Part shown: piece by piece, positions 35,578 through 42,676 of the stretch | Numbering within the stretch: the stretch's first letter is position 1 | Layout: each line of letters starts with the position of its first letter | Source of the DNA: Limnothrix sp. FACHB-406 | GTDB lineage: Bacteria > Cyanobacteriota > Cyanobacteriia > CACIAM-69d | Length of the DNA stretch: 64,000 nucleotides | Reading direction: 5' to 3' | Assembly (NCBI RefSeq): GCF_014698235.1 | Contig: NZ_JACJSP010000005.1 | Location: 1 to 64,000, forward strand | The notes under the pieces: model-generated | What the model was told of the DNA's origin: nothing | What the model saw: only the letters and a program-made list of their open reading frames with translations | The model's database searches: none | Position numbers and translations under genes: made by a program

Positions 35578-36900
35578 GTGTTACCTGAATCGATTCTGAA
35601 GCAATTAACGGATTTGGCCCGGGTGGACGGGGCAACGCTCCACTTGGGGGTCTATTACAAAAATACGCTTGTGGCCCTGTGCCATGCCTTGGAAGATGCG
35701 ATCGCCCAGTCCCAGGGCCGGCCGGTGGTGCTGGCGGCATTTCAACTGGGTAAGTGGTATTTGCAAGAGGCCGATCGCTATGGGCAGTTGGCAGATCGAT
35801 CGCGCCAGATTGTGATTCTAGCTGCGCCGGATGCGGGATTTGCAGAACATCCCACCAGTCAGCGATCGAACGTGGCGATCGTGCCCCTCAGTCCCACGGA
35901 TCCGGTCGCCCAAGAATGGCACTTAACCATCGTGTCGCCGTCCTACTGTGCCATGGTGCTTTGCCAGGAATTGACGGCGGCGGACTATGGCCCCGAAGGG
36001 CCGCCCCAGTCGGACTTAGAGCGTAAGTTCTATGGCTTGTGGACTTTTGTGCCCCAGTGGGTCGATCGCGGTGCGGCCTTGCTGGTGGAACGGGTGGCTC
36101 GCTATCAACCAGCCCTCGCAGAACAGCTCCAACGGCAATTGGCAGCGGTGGCCCAAGAGCAGGCCACGGCCCCAGGAGAAGACTGGTTAACCATTACCCA
36201 GCAGGTGGTGAACTACTTGCAAGCCACCCATCAACATCGCCACCCGGAGTTGCAACCGGGGCAATTGGGGTTTGAAGTGGGGGCCCCTCTGGATCAAAAC
36301 CTGGTTTCCAACGAATTACAGGCGTTTTTGCGATTAGCGGAACTGCTGGAACTGTCCGATGGGCAAAATTCTGGATCGGCGGCGGAAGTGGCGGCGCTGA
36401 CGGAGGCGATCGGGCAATTGCTGGATTTGCCAGCGGCCCAACTCAAACGAATGCGATTGGCCGCCGCGCTCCATCGCCTGGGCCGTTGGCCCGCCGTTTG
36501 GCGTGAAGGGCTGGCTGACCCATCTGCCGATTGCTGCGATCTCAGTGCGGTGCAGGTGTTGCGAGTGATGCCGCGCTTGCGCCCGATCGCCCACATCTTG
36601 AACCATTTAACGGAGCATTGGGACGGCTCCGGGCAGCCTTCGGGGTTGGCGGGGGATGCTATTCCGCTGGAGTCGCGATTGGTGGCCCTTTGTGCCGACT
36701 TCCAGCACCGTCGATCGGGCGGTGAGCAACCGAACGAAATTTTGCAGCACTACCGCGATCAGTCAGGACGCTGGGATCCAAAGCTTTTGGAGGCTTTGAC
36801 CCTGTTGGCCCAGGGATTGCAACAGGGCTGGGAATTGCCACAGATGTCGCTGCGAGCTTCCTCGGGGTTGTGGCTGTTGGATGAGGGGGCGATCTCCTAG
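35578..36900 (+). CDS. DICT sensory domain protein with degenerate HD domain
   Basis: 440 aa with a GTG start. The N-terminal part (about 1-165) matches the DICT domain found in cyanobacterial diguanylate cyclases and two-component proteins (HLGVYYKNTLVALCHALEDA, PVVLAAFQLGKWYLQEADRY, SPSYCAMVLCQEL). The C-terminal part (about 230-430) is helical and resembles an HD or HD-GYP domain: LHRLGRWPAVW, LNHLTEHWDGSGQPSGLAGDAIPLESRLVALC. The HD dyad looks lost, although HWDGSGQPSGL recalls the HD-GYP HHExxDGxGYPxGL loop. So it is likely a sensor rather than a c-di-GMP phosphodiesterase. Confidence 0.75.
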   Translation: MLPESILKQLTDLARVDGATLHLGVYYKNTLVALCHALEDAIAQSQGRPVVLAAFQLGKWYLQEADRYGQLADRSRQIVILAAPDAGFAEHPTSQRSNVAIVPLSPTDPVAQEWHLTIVSPSYCAMVLCQELTAADYGPEGPPQSDLERKFYGLWTFVPQWVDRGAALLVERVARYQPALAEQLQRQLAAVAQEQATAPGEDWLTITQQVVNYLQATHQHRHPELQPGQLGFEVGAPLDQNLVSNELQAFLRLAELLELSDGQNSGSAAEVAALTEAIGQLLDLPAAQLKRMRLAAALHRLGRWPAVWREGLADPSADCCDLSAVQVLRVMPRLRPIAHILNHLTEHWDGSGQPSGLAGDAIPLESRLVALCADFQHRRSGGEQPNEILQHYRDQSGRWDPKLLEALTLLAQGLQQGWELPQMSLRASSGLWLLDEGAIS

Positions 36901-36946
36901 GCAATTCCCCCTGCTCAACTCCATCACTTTCAGTTTGACCGGTGTT

Positions 36947-37621
36947 ATGACTAGTCTTTCTCCGCTTGATTTGGATGCCATTCGCGATGGTCAGCTTTTG
37001 CAGCTAGCCGATCGGGATCTGACGGGTGCGGACTTGGAAGAGGCCCAGCTATCCAGGGCGGATCTGAGTCAGAGTCGGTTGGTGGGAGCTATTTTGACTG
37101 GGGCAGACCTGCGCCACGCTTGCTTAAACCGGGCGGTGCTTTCGGGTGTGAATGGGGTGGGACTGCAAGCAACTGGGGCGATCGCCCGGGGAATTTGGGT
37201 TGGGGCCAATTTAACCCAGGCGGATTTTGCGGAAGCGGATCTGCGGGGGGCTAATTTTCGGGGAGCGATCCTGATGGGGGCGAACCTGACTCGGGCCATG
37301 GCGATCGGGGCGGTTCTGAGCGGGGCCAACCTCGCCGGAGCCGACTTGCGAGGAGCCGACTTGCGAGGAGCCGACTTGCGGGGAGCCAACCTCAGCCAAG
37401 CCCAATTGCAGGGGGCGGACTTAAGCCAGGCCGATTTGGCCGGAGCCAGCTTAACCGGAGCCAATTTGGAAGAGGTGAACGGCCAGGGGGCTAATTTAGC
37501 GGGGGCTGATTTCACCAATGCCTACGGACTTTGTGCCAACTGGTTGGAAGCGCGTGTGACGGGGGTGAACCAGCGAGGGGCGATCGCCCTGGATTTGCCG
37601 CCGGAACCCCCGCAGCTCTGA
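36947..37621 (+). CDS. Pentapeptide repeat protein
   Basis: 224 aa from the ATG at 36947. A short helical N-terminus (LDLDAIRDGQLLQLADRD) is followed by about 35 A(D/N)LxX pentapeptides (for example LAGADLRGADLRGADLRGA), which fold as a right-handed quadrilateral beta-helix. Cyanobacteria have many such proteins; functions are mostly unknown. The central part is encoded by near-perfect 15-bp tandem repeats (37340-37385), so copy number may vary. It starts 46 bp after the DICT gene and may be cotranscribed. Confidence 0.9.
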   Translation: MTSLSPLDLDAIRDGQLLQLADRDLTGADLEEAQLSRADLSQSRLVGAILTGADLRHACLNRAVLSGVNGVGLQATGAIARGIWVGANLTQADFAEADLRGANFRGAILMGANLTRAMAIGAVLSGANLAGADLRGADLRGADLRGANLSQAQLQGADLSQADLAGASLTGANLEEVNGQGANLAGADFTNAYGLCANWLEARVTGVNQRGAIALDLPPEPPQL

Positions 37622-37663
37622 ACCTGGGCATTTAGCCCCTGGCCCAGTTGGTTTCAAGTGGGT

Positions 37664-39031
37664 TTAGCGATCCGGAGCCAACAGGGCCCGCACCACCCGA
37701 TCGAGGCCAACCGATCGGGAAGCCTTCAGGAGCCAAACATCTCCCGATCGCAACTCCCCTTGCAGGCGATCAATCAGTGCTTCGTGGGTGGTGAAGGTCT
37801 CGCAGGGAATGCCCTCGGCCCCCGCTGCGAGATGCAAGGCCGTGGGGTCATCGGCCAAAATCAACAGACCCTCCAGGCGTAAATCTCGCGCCAACTCACC
37901 CACCTGTTGATGGAACTCGGGCGCGCGATCGCCCAATTCCTTCATGGTTCCCAAAACCGCCAAGCGCCGCTGCCCCGGTGTTTCCGCCAACAGGTACAGA
38001 GCCGCCGTCATCGACTCCAAACCAGCATTGTAGGTTTCATCCAACAGGGTCACCCCATTGGGCAAGTCGTGGCGACGGGCCCGCCCATCGGGTAATTCCA
38101 CCGCCAAGCCCGCCGCGATCGGCTCCCAATCTACCCCCAACACCTTGGCCACAGCCAAAGCGCCCAGAAAATTGAGGGCATTGTGACGACCGGGCAACGG
38201 GAGGGGAAAGGTTTTGCCTTCCACGCTCAGGGTTTGGGCATCTAGCAAGTGACCGCGAAAGGTTCCGTTGGCAAAACCGTAGTCAATCACTTCCCCCGGC
38301 CAAAGGCGGCTGGCCGTCTCCATCAGCCGGGCACAGTCGGCATTCAACACCGCCACACTGTCGATCGGCATTTCCGTCAGCAGTTCGCACTTGGCCTCCG
38401 CGATCGCCTGTTCCGATCCCAGCAATCCAATATGGGCCGTGCCCACGTTGGTGATCAGCCCCACATTTGGGCGAGTAATTTGGGTTAGCTCGGCAATTTG
38501 TCCCCGACCGCGCATGGCCAACTCCACCACAGCGAAATCATGTGCTCCGGTGATTTGCAAAAGGGTTTTGGGTACGCCAATTTCGTTGTTGAAGTTGGCG
38601 TGGGTTTTGTGAACTTGGCCCGCTGTGCCCAGGACGGCGGCGATCAGCTCCTTGGTGGTGGTTTTGCCCGCCGAACCGGTCACGCCCACGACGGGGATGT
38701 TTGCCCGATCGCGCCAGGCCCGTCCCAAGGCCTGATAGGCCGTCAGGGCATTGGGGACGATCAGTTGCGGACAGGGCTGGTCGATCGGCTCCTCAACGAT
38801 CGCCGCCACGGCCCCCGCCGCGATCGCCCCCGGCACAAACGATCGCCCATCGAAATTCTCACCCCGCAGGGCCACAAACAGGTCGCCCGCCCCGATCGCG
38901 CGGCTATCGGTGCTGATTTGGGCGATTGGCCGATCTAGGGCGCGATCGGCTAAATGCCGCACCGTTGCTCCCGTGATGTGGGCCACTTCCTGCAAAGAAA
39001 ATGGCGCGATCGTTCCTAAGCCGTTGCCCAT
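37664..39031 (-). CDS. murF: UDP-N-acetylmuramoyl-tripeptide--D-alanyl-D-alanine ligase
   Basis: 455 aa Mur ligase adding D-Ala-D-Ala to the peptidoglycan precursor in the cytosol. N-terminal domain: ISTDSRAIGAGDLFVALRGENFDGR. ATP-binding domain: VVGVTGSAGKTTTKELIAAVL (P-loop GSAGKTTT), THANFNNEIGVPKTLLQI. C-terminal domain: LLDETYNAGLESMTAAL and LAVLGTMKELGDRAPEFH. The segment after DETYNA follows the MurF pattern rather than MurE. ATG at 39031. Convergent with the pentapeptide gene. Confidence 0.95.
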   Translation of the reverse strand: MGNGLGTIAPFSLQEVAHITGATVRHLADRALDRPIAQISTDSRAIGAGDLFVALRGENFDGRSFVPGAIAAGAVAAIVEEPIDQPCPQLIVPNALTAYQALGRAWRDRANIPVVGVTGSAGKTTTKELIAAVLGTAGQVHKTHANFNNEIGVPKTLLQITGAHDFAVVELAMRGRGQIAELTQITRPNVGLITNVGTAHIGLLGSEQAIAEAKCELLTEMPIDSVAVLNADCARLMETASRLWPGEVIDYGFANGTFRGHLLDAQTLSVEGKTFPLPLPGRHNALNFLGALAVAKVLGVDWEPIAAGLAVELPDGRARRHDLPNGVTLLDETYNAGLESMTAALYLLAETPGQRRLAVLGTMKELGDRAPEFHQQVGELARDLRLEGLLILADDPTALHLAAGAEGIPCETFTTHEALIDRLQGELRSGDVWLLKASRSVGLDRVVRALLAPDR

Positions 39032-39229
39032 GACCCTACCCTTATGCTCAAGATCTCTGAAAGATATTGCCTAATATCGTCGCACCGGATCAGCCGTTGC
39101 TAAACCTTGGGCTGATCGGTTGGGATGCTGCTGGCCATGGACTCTTTCCGGCGGCCGCTCCCACGGTTGATCGCGATCGACCCAATTCCTGAAAACCCAA
39201 TTCCTGAAAACCCATAACCTCGTTTCGTG

Positions 39230-39712
39230 ATGCAACGACCGCTGTTGGTTCACCGTCCCCTCGCCCCCGCCGATCGCCAGCACCGGTTGATCGGCCTGTC
39301 GCTGGTGGCCTCCCCGATCGTTGCGGCCCACTGGCTGGCCCACAGTCACCAAACTTCACCGCTGATCTGTCCCTTTCACTGGCTAACGGGGTTGCCCTGT
39401 CCCGGCTGTGGCTTAACCCGATCGTTCGTGGCGATCGCCCGGGGAGACTGGCCAGGGGCGATCGGCTACCATCCCTTCGGCCCCCTGTTGTTCGCGGCCC
39501 TGCTGGGTTTGGGATTGCAATGGGCTGTGGAACTACGGGTGCGACGGCGATTGGTCTGGCTGATCGGGCGATCGGGCCGGCGGGCGATCGGGCGCGGGCT
39601 GCTGATTCTCGGGCTGGTTTGGTACAGCGCCCGACTCTACGGCCTGTGGAGCAGCGGCGCGGCAGCCCTGGCCTGGAGCCGATCGCCCCTGGGTCAGTGG
39701 CTTGGTGGTTAG
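39230..39712 (+). CDS. DUF2752 membrane protein
   Basis: 160 aa from the ATG at 39230 (a GTG directly upstream is possible). Three membrane segments (about 20-38, 75-97, 120-140). The motif CPFHWLTGLPCPGCGLTRSF, a Cys-rich segment between TM1 and TM2, defines DUF2752. Function unknown. Upstream at 39185-39220 the phrase cccaattcctgaaaa occurs twice in tandem. Confidence 0.85.
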   Translation: MQRPLLVHRPLAPADRQHRLIGLSLVASPIVAAHWLAHSHQTSPLICPFHWLTGLPCPGCGLTRSFVAIARGDWPGAIGYHPFGPLLFAALLGLGLQWAVELRVRRRLVWLIGRSGRRAIGRGLLILGLVWYSARLYGLWSSGAAALAWSRSPLGQWLGG

Positions 39713-39897
39713 CACCCGGCCACAACTCCCGCAAACGATTCCGCCCAAAGTGGTTCCATTTGGTACGATAGATATTTGGCGATTTTCTTAGCGATCGCCC
39801 TCTTTTGCCAGCGCCCAATTTGCCTCAAAAGAGTCAGCGTCATGCCTTTGGGCCTGTGCGCCATATTTTGTCCACCTATCGCAAGGAGTGAAACCGC

Positions 39898-40077
39898 ATG
39901 ACCCAAGTGGTTTTGGGTGAAAACGAAGGAATCGAATCCGCGCTACGCCGTTTCAAGCGCCAAGTCTCGAAAGCCGGTATCTTGGCGGACGTGAAATATC
40001 GCCGGTACTATGAAACCCCGATCGAAAAGCGCAAGCGTAAGGCCGCTGCTGCCCGCCGGAAGCGCCGTTATCGGTAA
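39898..40077 (+). CDS. rpsU: 30S ribosomal protein S21
   Basis: 59 aa: [19 protein letters not shown] then [19 protein letters not shown] and a basic tail [16 protein letters not shown], the full S21 signature. It binds the 30S platform next to the anti-Shine-Dalgarno region of 16S rRNA. A good AAGGAG lies at 39883. A strong terminator follows 27 bp after the stop, so it is monocistronic. Confidence 0.97.
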   Translation: MTQVVLGENEGIESALRRFKRQVSKAGILADVKYRRYYETPIEKRKRKAAAARRKRRYR

Positions 40078-40104
40078 AGTTTTTTGAGCAATTGCACCGT
40101 ATTG

Positions 40105-40148
40105 AGCGGGGACAAGGGAGGTGAGCCTATGTCCCCGCTCTGTTTTTT
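40105..40148 (+). terminator. Terminator of rpsU
   Basis: AGCGGGGACA (40105-40114), a 15-nt loop, TGTCCCCGCT (40130-40139), then ctgtttttt. A perfect 10-bp stem with a T-run. It may also end transcripts coming from the convergent DMT gene. Confidence 0.93.
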
Positions 40149-40156
40149 GCCAGTTT

Positions 40157-41101
40157 CTAAGGTCGATGCCAAACTGAGGCGATCGCCCGGCCCAGTTGCC
40201 GCCCCAGCGATCGCACCGGGAGCTGGCACAACAAACAGGCCCCCAGCACCAAAGCCGCTCCCACCCGGCCCCGATCGCCCAACTGTTCCCCCAACCAAGC
40301 CGCCGCCATCAGGGCCGCCCAAACTGGCTCCAAGGTATACAAAATCGCCGCCACCGGAGCCGCCACTGATCGCTGGCCGATCGCCTGCAACCAGGCCGTG
40401 CCCGCCGTGGCAAAGGTTCCTAAATAGACCAAATCTAGCCAAGGAATGGTTTGGGGGTTCCAAATTGCAGACGAAATCGCCCATGAAGACCCCCACACCC
40501 ACAGGGCCGCCGCCAGAGTCGTGATCCCCAACTGAATCAATGACAGCCACAGCACTTGGGCCCGAGCCGCGTAGGCCTCCATCCGCCAAATATAAAAAGA
40601 CCAAGTGATAGCCGTGCCCACGCTCCACAAATCCCCAATATTGGGCGGTGCGCCATCGTAGGACAGCAACGCCACCCCCAACGCCGCGATCGCCGCCGCC
40701 CACCAAACCTTAGGGAACAGCCGCTGGCCCGCAACGCCCGTCAGCAATGGAACCAAGACTACATAGAGGGCGGTGATAAACGCGCTACGCCCCGCTGTAG
40801 TGTATTGCAGCGCGATCGTGTGAGCCACATAGCCCAAGGCCATCCAGAAGCCTAATTCCAAGCCTCCGCGCCCAGTAACCGCCCAAGCGGCTGAATTTTT
40901 CGGCAAACCGCTCCAAAGGGTGATCGGCAACAAAGTAATGGTGGCAATGCCAAACCGCACCAACATCAAAATGCTCGGGGAAACGGCCTCTAAACTAGAC
41001 TTGACAACAACATAGGTACTTCCCCAAAGTACGCCCGCAACTAACAGCGCGATCGGGTTCAACCATTGCTCGCGATCGGCCCTTTCTACCCCGTGGATCA
41101 T
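40157..41101 (-). CDS. EamA/DMT-family transporter
   Basis: About 314 aa with ten predicted transmembrane helices in two EamA repeats (first: VAGVLWGSTYVVVKSSLEAV, second: LWSVGTAITWSFYIWRMEAYA). Drug/metabolite transporter superfamily; substrate unknown, usually an exporter of amino acids or metabolites. I chose the ATG at 41101 because GAGG precedes it by 6 nt; an ATG at 41113 is in frame. Either way the start codon overlaps or passes the start of the divergent gene at 41100. Confidence 0.87.
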   Translation of the reverse strand: MIHGVERADREQWLNPIALLVAGVLWGSTYVVVKSSLEAVSPSILMLVRFGIATITLLPITLWSGLPKNSAAWAVTGRGGLELGFWMALGYVAHTIALQYTTAGRSAFITALYVVLVPLLTGVAGQRLFPKVWWAAAIAALGVALLSYDGAPPNIGDLWSVGTAITWSFYIWRMEAYAARAQVLWLSLIQLGITTLAAALWVWGSSWAISSAIWNPQTIPWLDLVYLGTFATAGTAWLQAIGQRSVAAPVAAILYTLEPVWAALMAAAWLGEQLGDRGRVGAALVLGACLLCQLPVRSLGRQLGRAIASVWHRP

Positions 41102-42497
41102 GTCTCGCCTCAATGATCGTGCTTACCAACTCCTGAAGGGAGCTATCCGTGCCCGCTATCAACAACAACCCGCCGCCCGGATTCCCAAGGAAGTGCTGTG
41201 GCAGCGGTTAGAAAAGTTGCGGTTGCAGTCTGGCGAGCCGGCCAGCTTTGAAGATCTGCGGGCGATCGTGAGTGATGCTTTCCCGGATTTTGATCTGGGC
41301 TTGCTCAAGTCCGCCGCTCGCCTTAACCAGCCTAAGACGGGCTGGGGATTTTGGGCTTGGGGATCTTGGGGCTGTGGTTTGGCGGGCGTGGTGGTGGCGA
41401 CGGGGGGAATTGCCCTGGCCAACCTGCCATTGCCGCCGATTCGGAATGTGGTGGCAGACAACGCGCCATTGCTGTTGCTGCCCAGCTTTTGGATGATGGA
41501 TCAAGATTATCGAGCCGCCACCGCCGCCACGGCCCAGGCCAAGCAATTGCTCGACAATGCCACCAGTGCGGCCGATATTGAACTGGGAGCCACCAAAACC
41601 CAAGCGGCCCAAGCAGCGCTCGATCGCCTGCCCGTTTGGTTTTTGGGGTCTCGGCCAAAGACTTATTGCAGCCTGTTTTCATGCCGGTGGCGATTCACGT
41701 TGGATGAATTTGCCGCCGCCCGCCAAACCGTGGCCCGTTTGGAAGCGCAAGTGTTTCAGGAGCGCAATGCCCAAGCCTTGTTGAATCAGGCCTTGGCAAC
41801 CGTGGAAACGGCCCGCCAACAGCACCAAAGCGCCAAGGACAGCAGCGCCCAAAACGCGGCTCTCGGTGATTGGCAGTCAGGAATCGATCGCCTGCGGGAA
41901 GTGCCCCAGAAAACCTTGGCCGGGCGGCAAGCACGGGCCAAACTGGTTGGGATCGATCGAGACTTTCAATCGGTCACTGGTCGGGCGGTGGGGCGGCAGC
42001 AAGTGGGCAGCCTGATCACGGGGGCCAAGGAATATGGGTTTCGGGCGGCCTTGGCTGCTCAAAAACCTCCTCACCCGGTGGAACAGTGGCGGGTGGTGCA
42101 AAACCTGTGGCAAGAGGCCTTGGCCCTGTTGACCCAAATTAAGGATGATGATCCGCAATTTGCGGCCGCCCAGCGACTCCGGGCGGAATATGCGCAAAAT
42201 CTGGCAATTGCCAAGCAGCGGGAGGCTTTGGAGCGCCAGTCGATCGAGTCTTTGGAACAAGCGGATCTGCAAATCGCCCAATGGCGCACCCTGGCCGCTG
42301 CTGACCCCAGCAATCCCCGACTGTTGGGAACGCTCCAGGAGATCGAAAACAACTTGGAGCGGGTTCACCCGGCCAGCACTGCCTACGCCAAGGCTGAACA
42401 GTTGCGCCAGTTTGCGAACCAAGCGCTCCAGCGCTACCAACCCATGACTCCGCAGCCCAATGTTGCCCCGGATGCTCCTGCCACCCAAGCTCGCTAG
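41100..42497 (+). CDS. Conserved cyanobacterial membrane/coiled-coil protein, function unknown
   Basis: 465 aa. N-terminal 75 residues are a small helical domain (LNDRAYQLLKGAIRARYQQQ, SFEDLRAIVSDAFPDFDLGL). One membrane segment follows at about 88-110 (AWGSWGCGLAGVVVATGGIAL), possibly a second at 120-136. The remainder is helical coiled coil with Ala/Gln-rich heptads (LDEFAAARQTVARLEAQV, LNQALATVETARQQHQ). No catalytic motif seen. A structural or scaffolding role at the membrane is inferred. Head-to-head with the DMT transporter, with overlapping start codons in CATG. Confidence 0.7.
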   Translation: MSRLNDRAYQLLKGAIRARYQQQPAARIPKEVLWQRLEKLRLQSGEPASFEDLRAIVSDAFPDFDLGLLKSAARLNQPKTGWGFWAWGSWGCGLAGVVVATGGIALANLPLPPIRNVVADNAPLLLLPSFWMMDQDYRAATAATAQAKQLLDNATSAADIELGATKTQAAQAALDRLPVWFLGSRPKTYCSLFSCRWRFTLDEFAAARQTVARLEAQVFQERNAQALLNQALATVETARQQHQSAKDSSAQNAALGDWQSGIDRLREVPQKTLAGRQARAKLVGIDRDFQSVTGRAVGRQQVGSLITGAKEYGFRAALAAQKPPHPVEQWRVVQNLWQEALALLTQIKDDDPQFAAAQRLRAEYAQNLAIAKQREALERQSIESLEQADLQIAQWRTLAAADPSNPRLLGTLQEIENNLERVHPASTAYAKAEQLRQFANQALQRYQPMTPQPNVAPDAPATQAR

Positions 42498-42558
42498 GGC
42501 AAGAACGACCCAGCCTTTCCCGGGCGATCGCCCATGGTTACGAGAGGGTTGATTGGTA

Positions 42559-42657
42559 CTCCCATGCACCGGGGATTGTTGTTTTTGCGCGATCGGTTGC
42601 GGTGCATGGGAGGGATGGGGAAATGGTCGTTCATGGCCAAGCGTTCTCCCATGCACC
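42559..42657. repeat. Three-arm repeat able to form alternative hairpins
   Basis: Arm 1 ctcccatgcaccg (42559-42571), arm 2 cggtgcatgggag (42600-42612) and arm 3 ctcccatgcacc (42646-42657). Arm 2 can pair with arm 1 (13 bp, 28-nt loop) or with arm 3 (12 bp, 33-nt loop), but not with both. It lies between the convergent genes ending at 42497 and 42677. Confidence 0.85.
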
Positions 42658-42676
42658 CTACTGCTGGGATGGTTCC

